A DNA stretch of 15,198 nucleotides from Thermococcus sp. (GCA_011050175.1 DRGF01000138.1:1-15198), one strand, 5' to 3'; counted from the first letter of the stretch, positions 1 to 6,535 are shown. A program made the numbers and translations. The notes: a model not told the origin generated them from the sequence alone.

Positions 1-1505
1 GAGAAGGCGTAGCTGGTGAGCCAGTAGCTTATGCCGTTCTCGCTGATGCCGGCCTTGAAGAGGTCGCTCTGGGTCAAAGCCCAGTTGGTCATGAAGCCGC
101 CGTAGCTTATGCCCGTTATTCCAACGCGCTCCCTGTCGGCCTGCGGTTCGAGCTTAAAGAACTCCCCGATGCCGTTCATTATGTCCTCAAAGTCTTCTAA
201 GCCAGTCCTCTCAAGGACGCGGAGCGCAAAATCCTCATCGTAGCCGTTGCTTCCGCGCGGGTTTACGAAGACAACGTAGTAGCCCTTGTTCGCCATCAGC
301 TGCATCTCGTAGACGAAGCGGTGGCCGTACATGCCCTTAGGCCCGCCGTGGACGAAGACTATCACCGGGGCCTTCTCGTCCTCTTTCAGCTCCGGTTTGA
401 GGTACCAGCCGTCTATGTCGAGGTCTTTGCTCTTGAAGCGAAAGTGTCTCGGCTCGAAGGTCTTGAGCTTGGCAAATATCGGCCCGTTGTAGTCGGTCAG
501 CTGTTTCAGCTCGCCGTCGTAGAGGTAGAGCTCGCCTGTCCTCGTGGCGGTCATGATGAGGAGCAACGCCTTTCCGTCGCTGACGTCGAACCCGTAAATC
601 CAGTGGTCGCCGGCGACAACGCGCTCGGCCTTCCCGTCCCAGAGCCAGAGGTTCACCCTGCCGGCGTCCGGAGTGAGGAAGTAGACCCTGCCGTCGGTGA
701 GCTTTGCGTCGTAGACATCGAGCGGGCCCTCGTAGACTGGCTTAAGCTCACCGTCCCAGATGTAGAGCCACTCGTGCTCGCTGATGTACTTCTTCTCCTT
801 CTTGCCCCTGAGGAGGAGGGCCTTTCCGTCGGAGTCAACCGCCTCAAAGGAGATCCTCTCGAAGAGCTTCTCCTCCTCTCCGTCCTTCCAGAGTATTATG
901 TCGTAGAACTTGGAGAGGGCGGGCTTGCTCCCCTCGCGGTGCGGGACGTTGACGACTATGGCATCACCGTGCCAGAGGCCGGAGCTGAAGCGGGGCTTCC
1001 CGAACTGCTCAATTATCTCCTCGCTTTCAGTGTCGAGAACCCAGAAGGTAGTCTTCTCCCCGTCGAAGAATCCCATGCTGTCGAACCAGACCGGGACGTC
1101 GTCGTCGAAGACGAAGTCCTCATCGTCCCTCCTCTTGAAGCCAACGACCAGAAGCCTCCTCGAATCGTCGTTCCACTGCATTGAGCGGACGTTTTTGGCG
1201 GAGAGAACCTTCTTGGCGCTCAGGGTTTGAACGTCGGCCACCCATATCTCGGTCTCCTTCTTTTCCTCGTTAAAGCGAGTGAAGGCGAGCTTTCTGCCGT
1301 CGGGAGAAATCCTCGGCATGGAGGCGTTCTCGATGAAGCGCCTTGAGCCGGTTTCAAGGTCTTCAACAACCACGGTGCTCTCGTATCTGTTGTCCTTCAT
1401 GTTGGCCTTCGTCAGGGTGTAGGCGACGAGGTTTCCCCTTATCCTCGGGTCGCCTAGATAGGCGAACTTAGAAAAGGTCTCGTGGTTCCATTCGATGCTG
1501 CTCAT
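1..1505 (-). CDS. S9 family serine peptidase (acylaminoacyl-peptidase / prolyl oligopeptidase type), 3' end cut by window
   Basis: This gene encodes a cytosolic peptidase expected to release residues from short, often N-blocked peptides. The first 501 residues are visible. Residues 1 to about 370 are rich in short strands with repeated W-x-D-G and S-D-G-K-A turns, as in the beta-propeller that gates S9 enzymes. The alpha/beta-hydrolase part follows, with the oxyanion-loop motif HGGP at 386-389, NPRGSNGY shortly after, and the nucleophile elbow GISYGG with Ser467. The catalytic Asp and His lie beyond the left edge. Archaeal relatives are about 630 residues, so roughly 130 are missing through window truncation rather than mutation. 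The ATG at 1505 is chosen because GGTGAT (1512-1517) precedes it by 6 nt. It is divergent from the next gene, sharing a 68-bp promoter region. The family is certain, but acylaminoacyl-peptidase versus another S9 subtype is less so. Confidence 0.9.
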   Translation of the reverse strand, partial: MSSIEWNHETFSKFAYLGDPRIRGNLVAYTLTKANMKDNRYESTVVVEDLETGSRRFIENASMPRISPDGRKLAFTRFNEEKKETEIWVADVQTLSAKKVLSAKNVRSMQWNDDSRRLLVVGFKRRDDEDFVFDDDVPVWFDSMGFFDGEKTTFWVLDTESEEIIEQFGKPRFSSGLWHGDAIVVNVPHREGSKPALSKFYDIILWKDGEEEKLFERISFEAVDSDGKALLLRGKKEKKYISEHEWLYIWDGELKPVYEGPLDVYDAKLTDGRVYFLTPDAGRVNLWLWDGKAERVVAGDHWIYGFDVSDGKALLLIMTATRTGELYLYDGELKQLTDYNGPIFAKLKTFEPRHFRFKSKDLDIDGWYLKPELKEDEKAPVIVFVHGGPKGMYGHRFVYEMQLMANKGYYVVFVNPRGSNGYDEDFALRVLERTGLEDFEDIMNGIGEFFKLEPQADRERVGITGISYGGFMTNWALTQSDLFKAGISENGISYWLTSYAF

Positions 1506-1535
1506 AACGCTATCACCTATCTAGTAGAGAGCCTT

Positions 1536-1549
1536 AAAAGTATATAAGC
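1536..1549. promoter_or_regulatory. Shared TATA region for divergent S9 peptidase and small membrane protein genes
   Basis: The only TATA-like stretch in the 68-bp gap is AAAAGTATATAAGC. On the plus strand it reads as purine-rich BRE plus TATATAA, predicting a start near 1568-1571, just before the ATG at 1574. On the minus strand it reads CTTATATAC, predicting a start near 1517, just before the ATG at 1505. One element therefore seems to serve both directions. Start sites are inferred from the usual 26-bp archaeal spacing. Confidence 0.55.
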
Positions 1550-1573
1550 CTAACTCACTCGCCAGGTGGGAGA

Positions 1574-1903
1574 ATGAGGGAGGAACACGCCGTTGGAATC
1601 ATCCTGGCCGCTGGAATACTGATTTCACTCATTTTCAGAACATACGCCGGAGTGGCAGTAGCGGCCGTCGGAATACCCCTCTACCTCGCATACGTTGCCC
1701 GGCAGCAGAACATCCTGGCAAAGTCCAGGCTCCTGGACAGAGACCTCCTCATCATGATGGGGATAGCGGTTGTTGTCATACTCGTCTTCGACTACCTCTG
1801 GGACCCGAGGATGGGCCTGATAGCGATGGCGGTTGTAATACCCATCCTGGCCCTCTACGCAGACAGACTAAAGGCGGGAAAGAAGGCGCAGAAGGCCCGA
1901 TAG
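1574..1903 (+). CDS. Small four-helix membrane protein of unknown function (109 aa)
   Basis: No family was recognised. The protein is dominated by four hydrophobic segments at roughly residues 7-22, 25-43, 58-76 and 82-98. A positively charged loop (KSRLLDRD) lies between helices 2 and 3, and the C-terminal tail is very basic (RLKAGKKAQKAR). No signal-peptide cleavage site, cysteine pair or metal motif is visible. The ATG at 1574 is preceded by GGTGGGAG about 2-3 nt upstream, which fits the Thermococcales ribosome-binding pattern. It is monocistronic. Its last 36 bases overlap, in antisense, the 3' end of the kinase-like gene on the other strand. The long open frame with membrane-protein composition, RBS and TATA box argues that it is real. 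Its role is unknown. Confidence 0.75.
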   Translation: MREEHAVGIILAAGILISLIFRTYAGVAVAAVGIPLYLAYVARQQNILAKSRLLDRDLLIMMGIAVVVILVFDYLWDPRMGLIAMAVVIPILALYADRLKAGKKAQKAR

Positions 1904-2515
1904 CTGGCCGGTTCTCTTGTAAACCCTGACCTCGCTCTTCATATCCTCCAAAAAGCCTTCGTCGAGCCCAAACTTCTCCCTAACGCGGCGTGAGATGTAG
2001 TTGTTGTTCAGGAACAGCATGGCCATTGCAGAGGTGAGGTTCTTCGGCTTTCTCCAGTCGGACTTTTCAAAATCTATCAGCCAGACCCTCTCGCCGACTA
2101 TTATATGTTTCCCCCCCTGAATCTGCCCGTGGTCAAGGCCAAGCCTGTCGAGAAGGGCTGTTTTCTCGACTATCTCGAAGATGTGCCGCTTTTCGATGTC
2201 CGCGTATAGAACCATTTCACCCCCCGCAAACTCCCGAACCAGGTACTCAATGCCCTCGAAGACCCCGTAAGTCACGAGCGGAGGGGTTATCCCAAAGGGG
2301 GCCACCGCCCGGATGATTTCGGCCTCCCTGGCGAAGTTCTGCCTTGGAGAGTCCGGCCGCTGGAGCTTAATGATGACGTTTTTTTCATCTAAGTGGGCGC
2401 AGAAGATGAGACTCGTGGTTCCCTTGGCGTAGGGCCGAATCTCCCCGAATCCAAGCCCTTCCAGGTGAGAGTAAAACCGCTCCAATTGAGCTTCGCTTAT
2501 CAAGTGGTCGAACAT
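1868..2515 (-). CDS. Small atypical serine/threonine protein kinase-fold protein (215 aa)
   Basis: The protein shows a compressed eukaryotic-like kinase fold. A glycine-containing loop (AKGTTSLIF) lies at 30-38, an ATP-binding Lys50 sits in VIIKLQR, and an acidic helix (REAEII) follows at 63-68. The catalytic-loop-like LDHGQI has Asp128, and a metal-binding IDFEKS has Asp148 in the position of DFG. The HRD and DFG motifs are replaced and the C-lobe is short, as in RIO/Bud32-type lineage kinases and related archaeal putative kinases. The start at 2515 was chosen because a longer frame reaching 2641 would run through the promoter and into the neighbouring gene. A TATA-like TATTTTAT at 2545-2552 places the transcript start near 2522, leaving a leader of about 7 nt with no ribosome-binding site. 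The substrate is unknown and could be a small molecule instead of a protein. Confidence 0.8.
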   Translation of the reverse strand: MFDHLISEAQLERFYSHLEGLGFGEIRPYAKGTTSLIFCAHLDEKNVIIKLQRPDSPRQNFAREAEIIRAVAPFGITPPLVTYGVFEGIEYLVREFAGGEMVLYADIEKRHIFEIVEKTALLDRLGLDHGQIQGGKHIIVGERVWLIDFEKSDWRKPKNLTSAMAMLFLNNNYISRRVREKFGLDEGFLEDMKSEVRVYKRTGQLSGLLRLLSRL

Positions 2516-2528
2516 AGGCCTCGATAAG

Positions 2529-2536
2529 CTTAAATA
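2529..2536 (+). promoter_or_regulatory. TATA box of the Lrp/AsnC-domain gene
   Basis: CTTAAATA, preceded by the BRE-like AAG, is centred about 26 bp before 2558. This predicts a short leader that begins at the GGTGGT ribosome-binding site (2558-2563) of the gene starting at 2568. It lies between the divergent kinase gene's start codon and that gene's own TATA box. Confidence 0.5.
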
Positions 2537-2544
2537 CTCTGCCG

Positions 2545-2552
2545 ATAAAATA
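2545..2552 (-). promoter_or_regulatory. TATA box of the kinase-like gene
   Basis: On the minus strand this reads TATTTTAT. It would start transcription near 2522, seven bases before the ATG at 2515. It lies within the start region of the opposite transcript, so the two promoters are interleaved. Confidence 0.45.
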
Positions 2553-2567
2553 CTTTTGGTGGTAGCC

Positions 2568-2795
2568 ATGGTGACAGCTTTTATTTTGATGGTGACGGCC
2601 GCTGGAAAAGAAAGGGAAGTTATGGAAAAGCTTCTGGCCATGCCGGAGGTTAAGGAGGCTTACGTGGTCTATGGCGAATACGACCTCGTCGTAAAAGTCG
2701 AAACCGACACCCTCAAGGGCCTCGACCAGTTCATAACCGAAAAGATAAGGAAGATGACCGAAATCCAGATGACCTCGACGATGATAGCCATCTGA
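2568..2795 (+). CDS. Stand-alone Lrp/AsnC ligand-binding (RAM) domain protein (75 aa)
   Basis: The protein has the alpha-beta sandwich of the C-terminal effector domain of Lrp/AsnC regulators and no DNA-binding helix-turn-helix. It begins with a hydrophobic strand (MVTAFILMVTA), then a helix with EREVMEKLLAMPEV, then the family pattern V-x-E-A-Y-x-V-x-G-E-Y-D-L-V-V-K-V at about 27-43. It ends with the strand MTSTMIAI. Such single-domain proteins oligomerise, bind amino acids or other small ligands, and may modulate full-length Lrp regulators. The ATG at 2568 is preferred over the upstream TTG (2556) or GTG (2559), because GGTGGT lies 4 nt before it and the upstream codons overlap that site. 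It is monocistronic, divergent from the kinase-like gene and convergent with the PhoU-like gene. The family is secure; ligand and partner are unknown. Confidence 0.88.
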   Translation: MVTAFILMVTAAGKEREVMEKLLAMPEVKEAYVVYGEYDLVVKVETDTLKGLDQFITEKIRKMTEIQMTSTMIAI

Positions 2796-2824
2796 TTCTC
2801 TCGTTCTTCCTCTTGCTATTCTTC
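2796..2824 (+). terminator. Pyrimidine/T-rich terminator after the Lrp/AsnC-domain gene
   Basis: Immediately after the stop codon the plus strand is a run of T and C with four T doublets or triplets and almost no purines. This is the usual form of a euryarchaeal factor-light terminator, with no stem-loop. The gap to the convergent gene is only 56 bp. Confidence 0.4.
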
Positions 2825-2851
2825 GGGCAATTAATGAAGAAGACAGAGGCA

Positions 2852-3526
2852 TCACTTGTTCATCATGAGCCTTATTCTCTCCGCGGCATCTTTGGCCTTG
2901 TCGGATATGTTGCTGAGAGTCCTGGCGATGTTGAGGATATATAAGCCGTCGCCCCAGCTCATCGAGTCCGCGTTCTCAAAGACGAGCCGCATGAGCTTCG
3001 TGTCGAGGCCGTCTATCTTGTTCTCAACACTCTCAATCTGCCTGATTATTTCATACTCCCTTTCTATCTCGCCCTCAGCAAATCCGCTCTCTATAACACG
3101 GTCCATCTGGACTATGGCCTCGTGAACGAGCTTTGCAGCCTTGATGCTCTCAGTCCCCATTTCAAGGATTATGCTCTTAATCTCCTCCGGGGCGCAGTCG
3201 GGCTTCTTGACGAGCAGCCACTTGGCGGTGTCCTCGGCGGCATCCGCAACCTTGTCCTGCATGTGGAGGTAGATAAGAACGTCCTCCCTCGCGACCGCCA
3301 TCATTAGCTTCGAACTCAGGGAGTCGCGGATTTCTTCCTTTATCCTGTCTGCAACGTCCTCAAGCCTGTCCACCTCAGTGGCAAACTTCTTCATTCCCTC
3401 GTAGTCGCACGCGTACCACGCCTGGAGCGCCTTCTCAAGGGTTTCCACCGTGGTGAGCACGACGTCTGCGTGCTTTATGAGGGGCTTGAAAGGGCTCTTT
3501 GCGAAGAGCTTCGTCCATACCTGCAT
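2852..3526 (-). CDS. PhoU-like DUF47 / TIGR00153 family protein, partner of the phosphate permease (224 aa)
   Basis: This is an all-helical cytosolic protein of the PhoU-like DUF47 family, whose members are regularly encoded beside PitA-type phosphate permeases and are thought to control their activity. The sequence is nearly all amphipathic helix with E/D-rich segments typical of PhoU bundles. Examples are EVDRLEDVADRIKEEIRD at about 50-67, the AREDVLIYLHMQDKVADAAED segment at about 79-99, and a matching acidic repeat near 165-200. PhoU proteins bind metal ions through such E/D-x-x-D clusters. The ATG at 3526 has GGTGAT 3 nt upstream, overlapping the permease stop codon; the two genes are separated by only 4 nt and must be co-transcribed. 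Length is normal for the family. Its regulatory role is inferred from family and neighbour. Confidence 0.9.
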   Translation of the reverse strand: MQVWTKLFAKSPFKPLIKHADVVLTTVETLEKALQAWYACDYEGMKKFATEVDRLEDVADRIKEEIRDSLSSKLMMAVAREDVLIYLHMQDKVADAAEDTAKWLLVKKPDCAPEEIKSIILEMGTESIKAAKLVHEAIVQMDRVIESGFAEGEIEREYEIIRQIESVENKIDGLDTKLMRLVFENADSMSWGDGLYILNIARTLSNISDKAKDAAERIRLMMNK

Positions 3527-3530
3527 GATA

Positions 3531-4742
3531 TCACCCCACGATCATAAGGACCTTGAATATGGCCGCGCTTATCAGTCCAGCGACCGGAACGGTAACGAAC
3601 CAGGAGATTATTATATCCCTAACGATGTCCTTGTTTATTGCCTTTACTCCCCTTGCGAGGCCTATTCCTATGACCGCGCCGACCACCGTGTGGGTCGTCG
3701 AGATGGGCAGTCCAAGCCAGCTGGCGGCGAGGACAACGGTTGCCGCCGAAAAGTCGATGGTGAAGCCGCGCGTGTTGGTGAGCTCGGTTATCTTCTTGCC
3801 GACCGTTTCCATGACCCTGTAACCGTAGGTGGCAACACCGACCGCGATTCCAAGACCGCCCATGGCGAGTATCCACCTGGGAACGGGAACCTGCATGCCG
3901 CCGAGGCCCATAGTGGCCACCGCGTAAACCGCCGCAACAGGGCCTATGGCGTTGGCCACGTCGTTGGCACCATGGGCGAGGGCAACGTAGGCAGAAGTAA
4001 CCACCTGCGCCTTCCTGAATATCGCCTCAACGCCGATGAAGGGGTCGCTGCTCGGGAAGCGGAGCTTTATCAGGAGGTACGTTACCGCGAACACGATTAT
4101 ACCCAGCGGGACGCCGTACATCAAAACTCCAGTCTTGAGGTCATTCCCGTGGAGAACCTTGATGTAGAACATGGTTCCAATGACGACGAACGCCAGCCCA
4201 ATCCAGAAGGGGGACCATATCCTGGCACTCCTGACAGGGTCCTTTCTCTCAAAGATACTCTTTGTGAAGACCTTAAATATGAAGTATGCCATTATGGCAC
4301 CGACTATCGGCGAGAGGATCCAGCTGAGGACGACCTGGCCCATCTTGCCCCAGTTAACTATCTCGGTACCAGCATAAACTACTCCGTAACCGGCTATTCC
4401 ACCGATGATTGCGTGTGTCGTCGAGACGGGCAGGCCGAACTTGGTCGCTATGATGAGCCATATCGTGGCCGCTAGAAGGGCCGCAACGGAGCCGTATACG
4501 AGGACCATCGGGTCGGTTATCATCGTCGGGTCGAGGATGCCCTTCCTTATCGTTTCGGTGACGCTCTTTCCGAAGAAGTACGCGCCCGCGAACTCAAGGA
4601 CGCCGGCTATTATAACGGCCTGCTTCGGGGTTATCGCCTTCGCACCGACGGCGGTGCTCATGGAGTTCGCGGCATCATTCGCACCTATTGCCCATGCCAT
4701 CGCAAGCCCAATGACGATTGTTATCAGCAGCCATGGATCCAT
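3531..4742 (-). CDS. Inorganic phosphate transporter, PHO4/PitA family (403 aa)
   Basis: This is an integral membrane permease that imports phosphate, coupled to H+ or Na+ in characterised members. It shows the duplicated PHO4 signature. The first copy, near residues 19-45, contains AIGANDAANSMSTAVGAK. The second, near residues 250-265, contains HGANDVANAIGPVAA. Each half also has a GLP(I/V)STTH segment followed by a glycine-rich helix, giving about ten membrane helices split by a hydrophilic middle loop with ERKDPVRSAR. The ATG at 4742 is used instead of a GTG at 4751, because the GTG is part of the GGTGGT ribosome-binding site 4 nt before the ATG. It is the first gene of an operon with the PhoU-like gene and lies just downstream of a same-strand secreted phosphoesterase. 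Substrate specificity beyond phosphate cannot be read from sequence. Confidence 0.93.
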   Translation of the reverse strand: MDPWLLITIVIGLAMAWAIGANDAANSMSTAVGAKAITPKQAVIIAGVLEFAGAYFFGKSVTETIRKGILDPTMITDPMVLVYGSVAALLAATIWLIIATKFGLPVSTTHAIIGGIAGYGVVYAGTEIVNWGKMGQVVLSWILSPIVGAIMAYFIFKVFTKSIFERKDPVRSARIWSPFWIGLAFVVIGTMFYIKVLHGNDLKTGVLMYGVPLGIIVFAVTYLLIKLRFPSSDPFIGVEAIFRKAQVVTSAYVALAHGANDVANAIGPVAAVYAVATMGLGGMQVPVPRWILAMGGLGIAVGVATYGYRVMETVGKKITELTNTRGFTIDFSAATVVLAASWLGLPISTTHTVVGAVIGIGLARGVKAINKDIVRDIIISWFVTVPVAGLISAAIFKVLMIVG

Positions 4743-4771
4743 CCCTACCACCGGGGAGAAATACAGAGTGC

Positions 4772-4784
4772 GTTATAAATATCT
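4772..4784 (-). promoter_or_regulatory. TATA box of the phosphate permease operon
   Basis: On the minus strand this reads AGATATTTATAAC, a good archaeal TATA box. Its centre predicts transcription starting near 4750, just at the ribosome-binding site of the permease gene. It separates the permease operon from the upstream phosphoesterase gene, which has its own promoter and terminator. Confidence 0.6.
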
Positions 4785-4820
4785 TGCCGCAGTAGAATAT
4801 AGTCAGCTACCATCCACTAT

Positions 4821-4848
4821 ATAGAACCAAATAGAATAAAAGGAAAAT
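4821..4848 (-). terminator. T-rich terminator after the phosphoesterase gene
   Basis: Directly after the stop codon at 4850 the minus strand reads TTTTCCTTTTATTCT and continues T-rich to about 4821. This is typical of archaeal oligo-T termination without a stem-loop. On the plus strand the same bases appear as a short ATAGAAnnAA direct repeat. Confidence 0.5.
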
Positions 4849-4849
4849 G

Positions 4850-6466
4850 TCAGGGTTCGACCTTAACGGGCTCAACGCTTATGTTGCCCCCAGCCATCAT
4901 CCCAAGCCGGACGTAGTGGTAGAAGCCCCCTTCCTCCGGCTTAACGTAGAGGGGAGCTCCTCCGGCGCCGGTTATTATGTAGTGGACTCCCTCGACGGTT
5001 CCGTTCCAGAACATGTGGATGTGGCTGAAGACTCCAAAGGCGTTGTATTCTTTCATCAGCTCCAGCAACCTCTTCCCATCCGCGGGGTTCATGCCGTGGT
5101 CCCCGCCAGGTCTTGGGTCCGCAGGCGGGGCGTGCATCACTATCACGGGCCTTCTGCCGCTTGCCCTGGCGCTTTCAAGCTCTTTCTGAAGCCAGTCCCA
5201 CTGCTCGTCGCTCAGCCCGTAGTCGTTTCTGATGTTGTTCATGAAGATGTAGTGATAGTCCCCGAGGGCGAAGGAGTAATCCGTCGGTCCGAAGAACATG
5301 TGGTAGATGTTTATGCCCTCTCCAATGTACTCGTGGTTGCCGACGGCGATGAATACCGGCTTGTCCCACTTCCATTCCTCAAGCAGGGCCGCCCACTCGT
5401 CAACCTTGCCCGAATAAACGAGGTCTCCGCCATCGATGATGAAGACCCCCTCGTCCGCGTTCATCTCATCCCTTATCTTGAGGAACACTTCGGGAACTTC
5501 TTTTCTGCCGTCCGGCCTGTGGTCGCCAAAGGCCAGAACCTTGTACTCCCCAACCTCCTTTGGAGTGATGCTGAAGGAAGTCTCAGATGTCGTTATTCTA
5601 ACCCACGTATCCCCGGTTTCAGCCCCTTCGGGCAGGTTCAGCACCGCAGGGTTGGTGTTCTCGATAACGTAGGTCAGCCCAACGTTCTTCGGGTCTTTGA
5701 CTTCAACGCTGACGTTGAAGCCGAGGGCGTGGATGTAAACTGTGGAGCCGTTGACGAGCCTGATAAAGCCGCCCTTCACGGTAACGTTTTCGCCCTCAAC
5801 GACGCGCCAGTAGTAAATGAACGGCTCCTTTGCCCTGAAAGAGTCGAGGTACCAGTGTTCACCTTCATCTGGAACCCCGTTCCAGTTGTTGTCCCCTATG
5901 ACCTTAACAACGATTCCCTCAAACTCGCCGCTCCTGATGACGTCGTCAAGATTTATCTCACCGCCCTCAGCAAGTTCCAGCGCATACTCAACCGCCGCAC
6001 CGGCGCCGGCCTTGCTGGTGCCCGTGAAAACGAAGCGGGCCTTTCCACCCTCGTTGAAGGCAACGAAGATTCCCTTGTCAGGGCCGACGAACTTGACTCC
6101 AAGCCTGTAAACGATGTAGCCGAAATAGTCGTTGACCGTTATGAGTATCGGCTTTCCCTTCAGCAAAGCTCTGGCGTCCTCCGGAGAGAGTATGGCAACG
6201 CCCCCCTCGTACTGGCTCGCCGGGAGTACCTGGGCGTCGGGGAAGTAGTGCTTCGCGAGGTCCTCATAGCCCTCGCTGACGTAGACCTTTGAGACGTCCG
6301 CCAGGCCCTTCCACTGCGCTAAAACCTGGCCCTTTTCGAGGCTTCCAAAGTCGATTCCCCCCGCAGGAGAACCGGTAGTGGAAGTCCCTCCGGGCGTTTC
6401 CTGGCCTATACAGCCGGAAGCGACCACGATAAAAATCAGGAGAATTCCAAAAACGGCTTTCCTCAT
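4850..6466 (-). CDS. Secreted lipoprotein calcineurin-like metallophosphoesterase (538 aa)
   Basis: The N-terminus is a lipoprotein signal (MRKAVFG, hydrophobic core, ASGC with lipid-accepting Cys19), followed by a G/S/T-rich linker (21-37). The protein should therefore sit outside the cell, anchored to the membrane. Residues about 310-520 form a metallophosphoesterase domain: GDHR (Asp315), GGD (Asp348), GNHE (Asn377-His378), VMHAPP (His445) and SHIH (His482, His484). The first motif is Asp-x-Arg instead of Asp-x-His. Residues 38-305 match nothing I recognise, but include a D/N-rich turn (DNNWNGVPDEGE, 192-203) resembling a calcium loop. The ATG at 6466 is chosen because GGTGAA lies 4 nt upstream and the signal peptide starts there; a longer frame to 6577 runs into the opposite gene. 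Position next to the phosphate permease suggests it frees phosphate from organic esters, but the substrate is unknown. Confidence 0.88.
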   Translation of the reverse strand: MRKAVFGILLIFIVVASGCIGQETPGGTSTTGSPAGGIDFGSLEKGQVLAQWKGLADVSKVYVSEGYEDLAKHYFPDAQVLPASQYEGGVAILSPEDARALLKGKPILITVNDYFGYIVYRLGVKFVGPDKGIFVAFNEGGKARFVFTGTSKAGAGAAVEYALELAEGGEINLDDVIRSGEFEGIVVKVIGDNNWNGVPDEGEHWYLDSFRAKEPFIYYWRVVEGENVTVKGGFIRLVNGSTVYIHALGFNVSVEVKDPKNVGLTYVIENTNPAVLNLPEGAETGDTWVRITTSETSFSITPKEVGEYKVLAFGDHRPDGRKEVPEVFLKIRDEMNADEGVFIIDGGDLVYSGKVDEWAALLEEWKWDKPVFIAVGNHEYIGEGINIYHMFFGPTDYSFALGDYHYIFMNNIRNDYGLSDEQWDWLQKELESARASGRRPVIVMHAPPADPRPGGDHGMNPADGKRLLELMKEYNAFGVFSHIHMFWNGTVEGVHYIITGAGGAPLYVKPEEGGFYHYVRLGMMAGGNISVEPVKVEP

Positions 6467-6497
6467 CGCCTTCACCTCCCCGAAGTAGGGGGCCGAA

Positions 6498-6507
6498 GCT
6501 TTAAAGC
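6498..6507 (-). promoter_or_regulatory. TATA box of the phosphoesterase gene
   Basis: GCTTTAAAGC, a perfect 10-bp palindrome, is centred 26 bp before about 6476. That is the edge of the GGTGAA ribosome-binding site (6471-6476) of the phosphoesterase gene. Because it is palindromic it has no intrinsic direction; a BRE would have to set the polarity. Confidence 0.5.
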
Positions 6508-6535
6508 ACTTTCCATGTGGGACGTAACTCGGCAG

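Noticed and set aside
321..1184. A 287-codon open frame on the plus strand
   Set aside because: It is antisense to the S9 peptidase, which runs open across the left edge and carries HGGP and GISYGG motifs. The plus frame has no RBS or recognisable features.
2516..2641. Longer start for the kinase-like gene
   Set aside because: The extension would cover its own promoter and overlap the divergent Lrp-domain gene. The added residues have no family match.
3450..4475. A 341-codon open frame on the plus strand
   Set aside because: It crosses from the PhoU-like gene into the permease gene in antisense, and its translation is rich in R, G and Y without any domain.
4821..4840. Direct repeat ATAGAAnnAA as a possible operator of the permease operon
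   Set aside because: It lies immediately after the phosphoesterase stop codon and reads as a T-rich terminator on that strand. That explains it better, though a dual role cannot be excluded.
4847..6292. A 481-codon open frame on the plus strand
   Set aside because: It lies opposite the phosphoesterase gene. Its translation has no domain and a valine/glutamate-biased composition typical of antisense frames in GC-rich genes; the minus strand shows signal peptide, motifs and RBS.
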